Shown here in pieces: positions 53,231-62,550 of a stretch of DNA of 64,000 bases; the first letter of the stretch is position 1, and the number at the start of each line of letters is the position of its first letter. This DNA comes from Yoonia tamlensis (lineage in GTDB: Bacteria > Pseudomonadota > Alphaproteobacteria > Rhodobacterales > Rhodobacteraceae). Position numbers and translations under genes: made by a program. The stretch is from contig NZ_FOYP01000001.1 in the NCBI RefSeq assembly GCF_900115105.1, positions 646,097-710,096 on the forward strand, in the 5' to 3' direction. The notes under the pieces were generated by a model, which worked only from the letters and a program-made list of their open reading frames with translations, did not search any database and had not been told where the DNA came from.

Positions 53231-54418
53231 ATGACAGATTTCGCGATTACGCGCTTTGAATTCAAGCGTGACCGCGTGATTGGCGACAGTCAGGTCGGGT
53301 TTGACCGGTTTCACGGGTTTGCGCTGGAAATCAAGGATGGGGCAGGGCGGGTTGGTCTTGGCTTTGGGCATGCGCTTTGGGATGCGATGCCAGCGCTTGC
53401 GCAGTTGGAATCGACATTTGCGGACAATGTCTGGCCAATGCTGGACGGGCAGGCCCCGCAGACACTGTTGCACCGCGTAAGCCGCCCGCGCGGCGGCAAC
53501 CAGCGGGATGCGACATATGATTTTGGCGAGGCGATGCAAATCGCGCTATGGGATCTGGCGGCGCAACAGGCGGGATTGCCGCTGGCGGATTATCTGGGGG
53601 GGCAACGTCGCGCGGTCAGAGCCTATGCCAGCGGTCTGGAGTTTCACCTGTCGGACACAGATTTCTGTGCGTTCTTCCAAGATGCCGCCGATGTCGGGTT
53701 TACAACATTCAAGATCAAACTGGGGCATGCCGATCCGCAATGGGATCTGCACCGGCTGGAACTGCTGCGCAAAACGGTCGGTGCCGATGCGGGCATCATG
53801 ATCGACGCAAACGAGGCGTGGTCACCCAAACAGGCGCTGATGCGACTGGATATGTTCCGCCGCGCGGGGTTTGATTTGATTTGGGTCGAAGACCCCATCT
53901 TGCGCAGCGATTTTGCAGGCTTGCGCGCCTTGTGCAGTGCTGAGCCGTGGACGCAGATAAATTCGGGTGAATATCTGGATGTTGCGGGGCGGGCCGATCT
54001 ATTGATGTCGCGGTCTTGCGATATCATCAATCTGCATGGCCGCATCAGCGAGGTCATGCGTATCGGCTGGCTGGCATCCGAAATCGGGCTGCCAGTTGCG
54101 CTTGGCAACACCACATTGGAAACCGGTGTGCATGCCGCCTGCGCCTTGCCCGAAGCAGCATGGATGGAATTTGCGTTCCAGAACTACGATCATCTGGTCG
54201 ATACGCCCGTCGAAATGCGTGACGGGTTTGCGCATGTGTCAGACCGCCCCGGCCTTGGGTTCGCGTTGTCGGACGATGCCCGCAGGCTTTGGTCCGCGCC
54301 GGATCCGTTGCATGAAACTGCGTTAAAAACCGGCCCCGTTTGCGCGCCGCTTGCAGCATTGCGCACGCAGGCCGCAGCAGAAAAGACTTCGTCAAATTTG
54401 GAGGAAATGACACAATGA
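53231..54418 (+). CDS. Enolase-superfamily sugar acid dehydratase (MR/MLE-type)
   Basis: A 395-residue enzyme of the mandelate racemase group. The catalytic base motif KIK is at residues 161-163 (TTFKIKLG); metal ligands follow as Asp192 (MIDANEAW), Glu220 (LIWVEDPI) and Glu247 (NSGEYLD). A His near position 297 (GNTTLETGVHAA) is MLE/MR-like. The neighbouring mutarotase and SDR point to an L-fuconate or L-rhamnonate dehydratase, though the length is shorter than that of known L-fuconate dehydratases. The start is 53231, without a strong SD. Its stop overlaps the next ATG. Confidence 0.75.
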   Translation: MTDFAITRFEFKRDRVIGDSQVGFDRFHGFALEIKDGAGRVGLGFGHALWDAMPALAQLESTFADNVWPMLDGQAPQTLLHRVSRPRGGNQRDATYDFGEAMQIALWDLAAQQAGLPLADYLGGQRRAVRAYASGLEFHLSDTDFCAFFQDAADVGFTTFKIKLGHADPQWDLHRLELLRKTVGADAGIMIDANEAWSPKQALMRLDMFRRAGFDLIWVEDPILRSDFAGLRALCSAEPWTQINSGEYLDVAGRADLLMSRSCDIINLHGRISEVMRIGWLASEIGLPVALGNTTLETGVHAACALPEAAWMEFAFQNYDHLVDTPVEMRDGFAHVSDRPGLGFALSDDARRLWSAPDPLHETALKTGPVCAPLAALRTQAAAEKTSSNLEEMTQ

Positions 54419-55635
54419 AACTGAAGCTTACGCTTACATCCATGCTTGCGCTAAGCGCGGGCAGCGCGTTGGCGCAGGATCTTACCGTATGGGATTGGAA
54501 ATCCGGCGATCCGGCAACGCAAGGCTATTATGACAGCGCAAAACAAGCCTATGAAGAAGCCCATCCAGGTGCGACCGTCACCTTTGTCGTGCAGCCGCAT
54601 GACCAGTATTACACATTGCTTGGCACGGCGTTCGGGTCGGGGCAGGGGCCTGATGTTGTGCTGTTGCACGGTGGCTCTCAAACCCAGAGCCGCGTTGGCG
54701 CGCTGTCTTCTCTTGGGGATGCAGCAGCGGGGTTTGCGGGCGTTGATGCGTTTTCGGTTGATGGCACGGCATATGCCATTCCGCTGACAATTCAGGGGTT
54801 TGTCATTTATTACAACCGTGCGCTTTACGAAGCCGCCGGATTGGACCCTGATGCCGCACCGACAACGTGGGACGAACTTGCGACTGTTTGCGAAGCCTTC
54901 ATCGCCCAAGATGCGGTGCCATGTTTTGCCTTTGGCAACAAGCAGGGCTTTAGCGGTGAATTTTTTGCAACCTTGGCCACAGCCAGCACATTCACGGATG
55001 CGGATATGGCGGCTTGGGCTGCCGGTGATTTGCCTTGGACCGATCCAAAGGTCAGCGCCATCGTCACGCTTTTTGCGGACATGAATGCGCGCGGCTGGCT
55101 GCAAGAAGGCGCCAATTCCACAGCGAAATTCATGGATGAATACGAAATGTTCATGCGTTCCGAAGCAGCCCATACAGTTGGTTTGCTGTCGGACGTTGCG
55201 CATTGGAAGCAATTCGGAGAGTTTCTTGGCGATGAAAACCTAGGTGCATTTGCGATGCCCGTGCCAGGTGCAGAGGTTGCCAACCTTCCGTTTACGGGCG
55301 GTATCGGTTGGGCTGTTTCGGCAAGTTCCGAAAATCAAGAAGCCGCGCAGGATCTTGTCAAAATCCTGACAGATCCGACCCGCGAAGCGATATTTGCCTT
55401 TGACACGGGTGCGCTGCCTGCAAACCCCGATGTCGATACATCCGGCCTGAGCAGCCCGACGCTGACGCATATTCTGGGCTTGATGACTGCGCAGCCCGCT
55501 GGCATGGCACATAGTGTGATGAACCCTGCGGTTCTGGAAGAATGGAAACGCCAAAGCCAGCTTTTGCTGGGCGAGGAAACCAGCGTTGACGACGCAATTG
55601 CAGCGATGGAAGCTGCCCGGCTGGCGAACAAGTAA
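54415..55635 (+). CDS. Extracellular solute-binding protein (family 1, CUT1)
   Basis: A 406-residue periplasmic sugar-binding protein. Signal peptide MKLKLTLTSMLALSAGSALA, then the family-1 binding fold (LTVWDWKSGDPATQGYYDSAKQAYEEAHPGATVTFVVQPHDQYYTLLGTAFGSGQGPDVVLLHGG, later FTGGIGWAVSASSENQEAAQDLVKIL). GGAGGAA precedes the ATG. It binds the sugar for the following permeases. Confidence 0.92.
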   Translation: MKLKLTLTSMLALSAGSALAQDLTVWDWKSGDPATQGYYDSAKQAYEEAHPGATVTFVVQPHDQYYTLLGTAFGSGQGPDVVLLHGGSQTQSRVGALSSLGDAAAGFAGVDAFSVDGTAYAIPLTIQGFVIYYNRALYEAAGLDPDAAPTTWDELATVCEAFIAQDAVPCFAFGNKQGFSGEFFATLATASTFTDADMAAWAAGDLPWTDPKVSAIVTLFADMNARGWLQEGANSTAKFMDEYEMFMRSEAAHTVGLLSDVAHWKQFGEFLGDENLGAFAMPVPGAEVANLPFTGGIGWAVSASSENQEAAQDLVKILTDPTREAIFAFDTGALPANPDVDTSGLSSPTLTHILGLMTAQPAGMAHSVMNPAVLEEWKRQSQLLLGEETSVDDAIAAMEAARLANK

Positions 55636-55661
55636 ACGCGGTCGAAAACAGGGAAAAGCAG

Positions 55662-56546
55662 ATGTCAGATGCCACAAATATCGGTAGCAAAGCCGAGAAA
55701 CGCATAGCGGTTCTGTTTTTGGCACCTGCGCTGCTTTTGCTTATCATCTTCCGGCTCATCCCGCTGGGATGGGGGTTCGGAATGTCGTTTACGGATGCAA
55801 ACAACGCCGGCACCGCCCGTTGGGTTGGTGCCGACAATTACCTGCGCGCTGTGAACGACCCGACGTTTCAGGATTCGGTAGCCAATACCGTGATCTTGCT
55901 TGCGACGATGCCGATGATGGTGATGTTGCCGATGCTTCTGGCCATTCTCATTCACCAAGGCGTGCCCGGCGGCAAGTTTTTCCGCGCTGTCTATTTCCTC
56001 CCTGCGGTTTTGTCGTCGGTCATCGTCGGTGCGATTTTCAACGTGGTATTGCGCTATGACGGGTCGCTGAACGAATTTCTGGCGGTATTCGGCTTTGATG
56101 CGGTGGATTGGCTGGGGTCATCATCGACAGCGTTGGGCGCGTTGATCGCAGTTCAGCTTTGGTCGACATTTGGCATGTCGGTGCTGATCTTTATGGCGGG
56201 TCTGACGACCGTTCCCGAAGACATCATCGAGGCCGCCCGCATCGATGGCGCGCGCTTTTGGCAGCGGCTTTGGTTCATCGTGATCCCATCACTGCGCCCG
56301 ATCATTGAATTTGTCGCGGTGGTCACGACTGTGGGCCTGCTGACGAATATGTTCGGGCTGGTTTATGTGCTGACTGGCGGCGGGCCGGGTACCGCGACGA
56401 CGCTGCCCGAATTCCTGATCTGGCTGGAACAGGGCAAATTGAACCGCCCCGGATATGCCGCTGCCCTGTCGATGTTCCTGTTCGTGATGATGGCAGGGGT
56501 TGCCTATGCGCAGATCCGCATCATGAAACGCAACGCAGAGGTTTAA
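55662..56546 (+). CDS. Sugar ABC transporter permease (MalF/UgpA-type)
   Basis: A 294-residue inner-membrane permease with six transmembrane segments. The EAA-type motif is EDIIEAARIDGARFWQRLWFIVIPSLRPI at about residues 184-212. It is followed after three bases by the second permease. Confidence 0.92.
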   Translation: MSDATNIGSKAEKRIAVLFLAPALLLLIIFRLIPLGWGFGMSFTDANNAGTARWVGADNYLRAVNDPTFQDSVANTVILLATMPMMVMLPMLLAILIHQGVPGGKFFRAVYFLPAVLSSVIVGAIFNVVLRYDGSLNEFLAVFGFDAVDWLGSSSTALGALIAVQLWSTFGMSVLIFMAGLTTVPEDIIEAARIDGARFWQRLWFIVIPSLRPIIEFVAVVTTVGLLTNMFGLVYVLTGGGPGTATTLPEFLIWLEQGKLNRPGYAAALSMFLFVMMAGVAYAQIRIMKRNAEV

Positions 56547-56549
56547 GAC

Positions 56550-57383
56550 ATGGCGGTAAACAGCAAAAAAGAACGCCGCGGGATGTGGGCCGCGGCAGTG
56601 CCGATGTTCCTTTTGGCGCTGACCTGCCTTTACCCGATCTATTTTGCGCTAAATAACGCGCTCAAGGACAATCGCGGCTATATTCTTGACCGGTTCGGCA
56701 TGGTCAGTGACCCCAACTTCGAGAACTTTGTCACTGCTTGGGGGCGCGCGCGGTTTTCGGAATATTTCATGAATTCGGTGATCACGACCGTCGGGGCGGT
56801 GTTTGTGCTGCTGCTGGTGTCATCAATGGCGGGGTTTGCGCTTGCGGTGCTGCGGTTCCCGCATCGCAAACTGGTTTTTGTGCTGATCCTTGGTGCGTTG
56901 ATGATTCCGGTGCAGGTGATTTTGGTGCCCTTCTACCAGACCATTATCGCAACCGGCCTTTTGAACACCCGCACGGGGTTGATCATTTCATATACCGCGT
57001 TTTTCCTGCCGTTTTCGATCTATCTGATGACGGCGTTCTATGCGGGCATTCCGCGCGATCTGACCGAAGCCGCCCGAATTGATGGCGCGCGGTTTTTTCA
57101 AGTTTGGTGGTATGTGATGCTGCCTATGGGCAAGCCCGCGCTGTTGACACTTGGGATTTTGAACACGCTCTATTGCTGGAACGACGTGTTGATTTCGCTT
57201 TTGGTCTTGCAAAACGAGCGCACGCTCATGGTCGGCATTACGGCCCTGCGCGGCGAATACACAACAAACGTGCCGCTGCTGGCGGCGGGCATTGTGCTGG
57301 CCGCTGCGCCGATTGTCATCATCTACCTGCTGTTTCAACGGCACATCGTCGCAGGCATCGCAGCCGGCGCGGTCAAAGGATAA
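56550..57383 (+). CDS. Sugar ABC transporter permease (MalG/UgpE-type)
   Basis: A 277-residue inner-membrane permease with six helices. EAA motif is RDLTEAARIDGARFFQVWWYVMLPMGKPALL. Its C-terminus is FQRHIVAGIAAGAVKG, typical of the MalG group. It pairs with the preceding permease and the following ATPase. Confidence 0.93.
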   Translation: MAVNSKKERRGMWAAAVPMFLLALTCLYPIYFALNNALKDNRGYILDRFGMVSDPNFENFVTAWGRARFSEYFMNSVITTVGAVFVLLLVSSMAGFALAVLRFPHRKLVFVLILGALMIPVQVILVPFYQTIIATGLLNTRTGLIISYTAFFLPFSIYLMTAFYAGIPRDLTEAARIDGARFFQVWWYVMLPMGKPALLTLGILNTLYCWNDVLISLLVLQNERTLMVGITALRGEYTTNVPLLAAGIVLAAAPIVIIYLLFQRHIVAGIAAGAVKG

Positions 57384-57386
57384 CCC

Positions 57387-58445
57387 ATGTCAAATCTCAC
57401 GCTGAAAAATCTCAAGAAATCCTATGGCGCGGTAGAGGTCATCAAAGGGGTCGATCTTGCGATTACGCCTGGCGAATTTGTGGTTTTTGTTGGCCCGTCG
57501 GGCTGTGGTAAATCCACGCTTCTGCGGATGATTGCAGGGCTTGAGGTGGTGACATCTGGCACAATTGAAATTGCCGATCGCGATGTTACACAGCTTGAAC
57601 CCTATGATCGCGGCATTGCGATGGTGTTCCAGTCCTATGCGCTTTATCCGCATATGACGGTGGCCGAAAATATGGGATTTGCGCTGCGCCTTGCAGGGCA
57701 TGCCAAGCCCGAGCGGCGCAAAGCCGTCGAAGAAGCCGCGCGTATTCTGCAAATCGGGCATCTGCTGGATCGCAAACCTGCGCAACTGTCGGGAGGACAG
57801 CGCCAGCGGGTCGCGATTGGCCGTTCAATCGTGCGCCAGCCCGATGTTTTCTTGTTTGACGAACCCCTTTCAAACCTTGACGCAGAACTGCGCGTGCAAA
57901 CCCGTATTGAAATTGCGCGCTTGCACCAAACGCTTGATACGACAATGATTTATGTAACCCACGACCAGACAGAGGCCATGACATTGGCCGACCGGATTGT
58001 GGTATTGCGGGGCGGCATTATCGAACAGGTTGGCGCGCCGACCGACCTGTACGATGACCCTGACAACGCGTTCGTTGCAGGCTTTATCGGATCGCCTGCG
58101 ATGAACTTTCTGCCTTGCGTTGCCGCATCCGCAAACGAAGTCACAGTTGCGGGGCTAACGATTGCGCTGCCGCAGCTTCAGACCCAACTGCGCCAGGGCG
58201 AGAGCATGAAAATGGGGATCCGCCCCGAGCACCTGAATGGCACCAATGGACCATCGGTTGCGATGAAAATTGATGTGGTCGAACAGCTTGGCGCGACGGC
58301 ATTTGTGCATGGAATGCTTGGGGGGGACCTGCCGCTTTTGGTCGAAGCGCGCGCCATGCGTCCGAAAGCGGGTGACATGATCAACGTGCCATTCGATCCG
58401 CAGCATGTGTTCTTGTTCGACGCAAACGGCGACCGTATCCGATGA
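57387..58445 (+). CDS. Sugar ABC transporter ATP-binding protein (UgpC/MsmK-type)
   Basis: A 352-residue ATPase. Walker [19 protein letters not shown], signature [18 protein letters not shown], Walker [17 protein letters not shown], switch His in [19 protein letters not shown], then a C-terminal TOBE/OB domain (from about residue 240) that may carry regulation. Its last four bases overlap the mutarotase start. Confidence 0.94.
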   Translation: MSNLTLKNLKKSYGAVEVIKGVDLAITPGEFVVFVGPSGCGKSTLLRMIAGLEVVTSGTIEIADRDVTQLEPYDRGIAMVFQSYALYPHMTVAENMGFALRLAGHAKPERRKAVEEAARILQIGHLLDRKPAQLSGGQRQRVAIGRSIVRQPDVFLFDEPLSNLDAELRVQTRIEIARLHQTLDTTMIYVTHDQTEAMTLADRIVVLRGGIIEQVGAPTDLYDDPDNAFVAGFIGSPAMNFLPCVAASANEVTVAGLTIALPQLQTQLRQGESMKMGIRPEHLNGTNGPSVAMKIDVVEQLGATAFVHGMLGGDLPLLVEARAMRPKAGDMINVPFDPQHVFLFDANGDRIR

Positions 58446-58774
58446 CAACACCTAAGCGGCGCGGCATGGTGGTCAAATTGCGCGCGGATCAGGTCGCGGC
58501 CTATTGTGCGCTGCATGCGGATACATGGCCCGACGTACAGCAAGCGTTGCGCGCCGCCAATATCCGGAACTACACAATTTACCTGCGCTGCCCCGAAAAT
58601 ATCCTGTTTGGCCACTGGGAATATCACGGGAATGATTTTGCCGCAGATCTGGCGGCCCTGGACGCGCGCCCTGTGATGAAAAAATGGCTGGCGATTTGTG
58701 GACCGATGCAAGTTGGGCTAGGCATGGAAGACGACGGCTGGGCCGTTATGGAAGAAGTATTTCACCTCGATTGA
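58442..58774 (+). CDS. RhaM-type L-rhamnose/L-fucose mutarotase
   Basis: A 110-residue protein that interconverts alpha and beta anomers of a deoxy-hexose. [39 protein letters not shown] has the conserved His and Tyr positions of the RhaM (DUF718) family. The N-terminal [26 protein letters not shown] is standard. Whether it prefers L-rhamnose or L-fucose cannot be told. Confidence 0.88.
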   Translation: MTTPKRRGMVVKLRADQVAAYCALHADTWPDVQQALRAANIRNYTIYLRCPENILFGHWEYHGNDFAADLAALDARPVMKKWLAICGPMQVGLGMEDDGWAVMEEVFHLD

Positions 58775-58795
58775 GGGTATGGACGGAGCAAAAAG

Positions 58796-59533
58796 ATGAC
58801 AAGACTGGCAGGAAAAACCGCGCTTGTGACAGGTGCAGGGCAGGGGATCGGGCGGGCAAGCGCATTGGCAATGGCCGCACAAGGCGCGCGCGTGATCGCC
58901 ACTGACCTCAACCCCGCGCCGTTGAAATCGCTTGCCGAACAAGGGCTGGAAACCGGCATTTTGGACATTTGCGACCCTGCAAGCATCGCCGGAATGCTGG
59001 CATCAAGCAGTGCGCCGGATGTTTTGTTCAACTGTGCGGGGTTTGTTGCTGCGGGCACGATTCTGGATTGTGACGAAGACCAATGGGCGCGCTCAATCAA
59101 CCTGAACCTGACAGCGATGTACCGCATGTGCCGCGCTTTTCTGCCCGGGATGATTGCCAATGGTGGCGGTTCGATCATCAATATGTCGTCGGTTGCATCG
59201 TCGATCATCGCCGCGCCCAACCGTTTTGTCTATGGCACATCCAAAGCAGGGGTGATTGGCCTGACCAAATCCATCGCCGCAGATTTCATCACCCAAGGCA
59301 TCCGCTGCAACGCGATCTGTCCGGGAACGGTCGAAAGCCCCTCTCTCGAACAGCGGCTTGCCGATACGGGCGACTATGCCAAAGCCCGCGCGGATTTTGT
59401 CGCGCGCCAGCCGATTGGCCGGATTGGCACAGCCGAAGAAATTGCCGCCTTGGTCACTTATCTGGCCTCTGACGAAAGCGCATATACCACCGGCGTGGCA
59501 CATGTCATTGATGGCGGTTGGGCCAATGTCTAG
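58796..59533 (+). CDS. SDR dehydrogenase, 2-keto-3-deoxy-L-fuconate dehydrogenase-like
   Basis: A 245-residue classical SDR. TALVTGAGQGIGRASALAMAAQGA (GxxxGxG), NCAG, catalytic Ser in NMSSVASS and YGTSK near residue 146-150, then NAICPGTVESPSLEQRL. The overall sequence is like 2-keto-3-deoxy-L-fuconate dehydrogenases of the L-fucose pathway. The missing enzymes for a complete route (sugar dehydrogenase, lactonase, final hydrolase) are not in the window. Confidence 0.8.
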   Translation: MTRLAGKTALVTGAGQGIGRASALAMAAQGARVIATDLNPAPLKSLAEQGLETGILDICDPASIAGMLASSSAPDVLFNCAGFVAAGTILDCDEDQWARSINLNLTAMYRMCRAFLPGMIANGGGSIINMSSVASSIIAAPNRFVYGTSKAGVIGLTKSIAADFITQGIRCNAICPGTVESPSLEQRLADTGDYAKARADFVARQPIGRIGTAEEIAALVTYLASDESAYTTGVAHVIDGGWANV

Positions 59534-59794
59534 CCTGCCTGTCTGACGCAAAATGCGGATTTGACGGGGTTATGCGGCGCGTTTTGCAATGCATCATTGC
59601 GCTTAACGCGCCGTTCGAGCTTTCAAAGCCGCCGCAAACCGGTGCTGTTGCATTGGTTGCCCCCACAATATTGCGCCCGATATCCTGTCCCGTTTCGAAC
59701 GACGGGGGCGCGCTATTGTTCAATCCGGCGTGGCCATCAATCTACTGTTAATACTTCATCGCATGTAAGCATCGCGCATCTTCTCTCTTGCCCG

Positions 59795-60073
59795 TCACGC
59801 GACTATCAGAAGATCCTGCGCCAGTAGGGGTTCAAGACATCCAAGAGCGGCAAGGGAGATTGCTATGACAGCGCCGCCGTTGAAACGTGCTTCAAAACTA
59901 TCAAGGCAGAGCTGATCTGGCGGCGATCATGGGAAACGCGGCGGCAGTCAGAATGGCCACCTTCGAATACATACATGGCTTCTACAATCCACGCCGCGCC
60001 ACTCGGCATCGGGTTGGGAAAGCCCCGTCGCATTCGCACGAAAAGCGGCCAAAACGAGTACTTGGGGCGGCAC
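59795..60073 (+). pseudogene. Decayed IS3-family transposase fragment
   Basis: The reading SRDYQKILRQ, then a TAG stop, GFKTSKSGKGDCYDSAAVETCFKTIKAELIWRR, then (after a one-base loss) MATFEYIHGFYNPRR and (after a second frame change) HSASGWESPVAFARKAA matches the end of an IS3-type transposase OrfB (C-terminal DDE domain, NPRRRHSALGWKSP block). At least one stop and two frameshifts show it is dead. No inverted repeats were found, so the ends are unknown. The rest of the 618-bp gap 59534-60151 holds no other gene. Confidence 0.75.
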
Positions 60074-60151
60074 TAAAGCGCGGCAGGTCCAAGGTGCTCT
60101 TGGCCCATTTGCGTATCCGGTAAGTGACTGTGATGAGTTTGATGTGGATGT

Positions 60152-61045
60152 TCACAACATCAAATCTGAACGATGTGCTACAAGGTGATCTATCAACCGT
60201 CGGGTCAAGGCTTTTTGCGGTCCGATGTCCGGCCAAACAGCGTAAATACCCAAGGTAGGAAGGGTCCAGTCTGGCAGAACGCGCACCAAACGACCTTGGG
60301 ATATCTCCTGTTCGATCACGCTTCGCGGCAAGTGCCAGATACCAAGTCCGGCCAGCACAGCTGCCTTGGCGGCATTTACGGTGTTCACCTCAATGCGTAT
60401 GTTGGCCGGGGTGATGCTCACGGATTGGTCATTGCGTTCCATCGTCATCATGGATGGAATTTGCGTGACCGAGATGAAGTCATGTGCCTCCAGATCGTAC
60501 GGTACTGCAATGGGCGTATGCGCGGACAGGTAGTCCGGCGAAGCGACAAGTAGGCGTTCGAAATCTGCAATACGGCGGCTTTTCAGGCTGCTGCTGCGCA
60601 AGGTGCCCAGCCGGATCGCGAGATCAAACCCGTCCTTAACCAGATCAGTCGGCACGTCGCTACACTGAAGCGATATTGCGACCATCCGGTGCAATTTGGC
60701 AAACCCCCATAACGCCTGATGCAGTTTGCTGTGCTCGCCGAAAGCAGGCATCGCCACATGCAGTGCGCCGACGGGTTCCTCGTTACCGGCGTGGATAGCG
60801 TCAAGGGCCTCTTCGCCTGCGGCGACCATTCGGCGGGCGGGGTCCAGCGCGATTTGGCCTTCTGGAGTCAAAGACATGGACCGTGTCGAGCGAAAAAACA
60901 GCGTCACGCCCTGACGTTCCTCAAGCCGTGACAGATGGTGACTGATGACCGATGTCGAAAGCTTCAACCGACGTCCCGCCGCACTTAGGCTCCCTGTGTC
61001 AGCAATCGCGACAAAGACGGCGAGGCTGCGGTAATCTTCGATCAT
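60152..61045 (-). CDS. LysR-family transcriptional regulator
   Basis: A 297-residue LTTR. N-terminal winged helix AVFVAIADTGSLSAAGRRLKLSTSVISHHLSRLEERQGVTLFFRSTRSMSLTPEG, then a substrate-binding domain from about residue 90. Start ATG at 61045. Divergently transcribed from the DUF2218 gene and the following small cluster, which it probably controls. Effector unknown. Confidence 0.92.
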   Translation of the reverse strand: MIEDYRSLAVFVAIADTGSLSAAGRRLKLSTSVISHHLSRLEERQGVTLFFRSTRSMSLTPEGQIALDPARRMVAAGEEALDAIHAGNEEPVGALHVAMPAFGEHSKLHQALWGFAKLHRMVAISLQCSDVPTDLVKDGFDLAIRLGTLRSSSLKSRRIADFERLLVASPDYLSAHTPIAVPYDLEAHDFISVTQIPSMMTMERNDQSVSITPANIRIEVNTVNAAKAAVLAGLGIWHLPRSVIEQEISQGRLVRVLPDWTLPTLGIYAVWPDIGPQKALTRRLIDHLVAHRSDLML

Positions 61046-61064
61046 CTTTCTAATTCCTGTAAAA

Positions 61065-61092
61065 ATGATTTCTTAACATATGGGATAATCAT
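61065..61092. promoter_or_regulatory. Inverted repeat in the LysR divergent promoter
   Basis: ATGATT-N16-AATCAT in the 94-bp gap between the LysR gene and the DUF2218 gene, the size and place of a LysR-type binding site. Identification rests on position and symmetry only. Confidence 0.45.
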
Positions 61093-61139
61093 AAAGATCG
61101 GAACTGTCTATTTCTGTGTTCAAGGCAGAGGAGATAGCA

Positions 61140-61433
61140 ATGTTTAGCAGCAACGCAAAATTTACAACTGAACGGGCCAGCGGCTACTTGCAGCAACTCT
61201 GCAAGCACTTTGCGCACAAGATCGAGGTGCAGTTTGACCCGCAGGCTGGTCTGATCAAGTTCCCGTTCGGCGCATGTAATTTGACTGCCGACCATAGTGT
61301 TCTTGATCTGACGATCACGGCCGAAACCCAAAGCGACCTTACAAAAGCGTGCCGCGTAGTTGGCAGCCATCTTGAACGGTTCGCCTTCCGAGAGAACCCA
61401 AAGATCGACTGGCAAACTATCGCTACGACATAA
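61140..61433 (+). CDS. DUF2218-family small protein
   Basis: A 97-residue protein. AKFTTERASGYLQQLCKHFAHKIEVQFDPQAGLIKFPFGACNLTADHSVLDLTITAETQSDLTKACRVVGSHLERFAFRE follows the DUF2218 pattern (TERASRYLQQLCKHFAHK). Function unknown; often found next to siderophore- or redox-linked genes. First gene of the cluster divergent from LysR. GGAG lies about ten bases before the ATG. Confidence 0.88.
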   Translation: MFSSNAKFTTERASGYLQQLCKHFAHKIEVQFDPQAGLIKFPFGACNLTADHSVLDLTITAETQSDLTKACRVVGSHLERFAFRENPKIDWQTIATT

Positions 61434-61476
61434 CCCAAACCTAACCACCAACCCCCACTAGAAAAAGGAAAATCCC

Positions 61477-61947
61477 ATGACAATTAAGACCTTCTTTGCG
61501 TCCGCCGCCCTCGCAACTCTTGCCACAGGTGCATTCGCCGACGACAAAGCCAAAGTGACAACATTCTACGAACTGCTTAGCAATCCGGGTTCCGCAGAAC
61601 ACGTCGCCGCATTTGAATCTGCGACTTCTGAGCAGTGGACCAGCATGGGCGACTATACAGGCAACAACAAAACCCGCGAAGCGTTTCTCGGTCAGATGGG
61701 TGGCTTTGCGCAGCTGATGCCGGACCTGAACTGGGCCATTCAAGACATGTACCAGGACGGCAACACATTTGTCGTGCGCAGCCGTGCAACCGGCACACCT
61801 GTCGCGCCCTTCTTCGGTGTTGATGGCGAAGGTCGCAGCTTTGACATCATGACCATCGACATCCACGAGTTGGAAGATGGCGTCATCGCACGCACCTACC
61901 ACGTCGAAGACTGGGCAGGCGCGCTGCAACAGCTTTCCGGTCAATAA
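61477..61947 (+). CDS. Exported NTF2-like (SnoaL-type) protein
   Basis: A 156-residue periplasmic protein. Signal peptide MTIKTFFASAALATLATGAFA, then an NTF2/SnoaL-like cone fold (FYELLSNPGSAEHVAAF, MGGFAQLMPDLNWAIQDMYQDGNTFVVRSRATGTPVAPFFG, HELEDGVIARTYHVEDWAGALQQL). The last segment resembles SnoaL ester-cyclase-type proteins. No catalytic triad can be assigned. AAAAGGAAA precedes the ATG. Confidence 0.8.
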   Translation: MTIKTFFASAALATLATGAFADDKAKVTTFYELLSNPGSAEHVAAFESATSEQWTSMGDYTGNNKTREAFLGQMGGFAQLMPDLNWAIQDMYQDGNTFVVRSRATGTPVAPFFGVDGEGRSFDIMTIDIHELEDGVIARTYHVEDWAGALQQLSGQ

Positions 61948-62001
61948 ATCAAACGGTAACGGCCCAGAGAAATCTGGGCCAACACCCCGCAGGAGGGCAT
62001 C

Positions 62002-62493
62002 ATGCACCGTAGAACATTGCTCAAAACATCCCTCGGCGCGTCGCTTGCGCTGATCCTTGGCACACAAGTAGGAGCGCAGAACATGGACGAAACAACACAA
62101 GCCAGCTTTGATACCGTCATGGCCTTTATGGGTGCCATGGGCAGCGGAGACATGGAGACGATGGGCAATCTAATGGCTGATGATATGGTCTGGCACACTG
62201 AAGGCGACACGTCGCTGCCGTGGATTGGCGAGACTGTCGGCAAAGAAGCCATCTTTGAGTTCCTCGGCGTCTTTGCAGCCAACTTTCAGACCACCAAATG
62301 GGAAAACACCGACGCATTCGCCTCTGGTGATACGGTTGCCGTGTTTGGTCACATGAATGGGATCACGACGCATAGCGGCAAAGAAATCGGTGAGTTCACA
62401 TTCGCCCTGCGTGCCAAAGTGCGCGATGGTCAGGTGGTTTTGTGGAACTGGTTTGAAGACAGCTTTGCGATCAGCCAAGCCTACCACGGTTAA
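62002..62493 (+). CDS. Exported NTF2-like protein (SnoaL-type, possible Tat signal)
   Basis: A 163-residue protein. Twin-Arg-type start MHRRTLLKTSLGASLALILGTQVGA, then an NTF2-like domain: FMGAMGSGDMETMGNLMADDMVWHTEGDTSLPWIGETVGKEAIFEFLGVF, FASGDTVAVFGHMNGITTHSGKEIGEFTFALRAKVRDGQVVLWNWFEDS. Not obviously related in sequence to its neighbour beyond the fold. AGGAGG lies about eight bases before the ATG. Function unknown. Confidence 0.78.
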   Translation: MHRRTLLKTSLGASLALILGTQVGAQNMDETTQASFDTVMAFMGAMGSGDMETMGNLMADDMVWHTEGDTSLPWIGETVGKEAIFEFLGVFAANFQTTKWENTDAFASGDTVAVFGHMNGITTHSGKEIGEFTFALRAKVRDGQVVLWNWFEDSFAISQAYHG

Positions 62494-62550
62494 GAAATCA
62501 ATCAGATGGGCGCTTCCTGCGCCCATCCGCCGCAATGAAGGAACCCCACA

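Noticed and set aside
59561-59827. 88-codon open frame after the SDR gene
   Set aside because: Its end coincides with the decayed IS3 sequence; the rest has no recognisable coding features.
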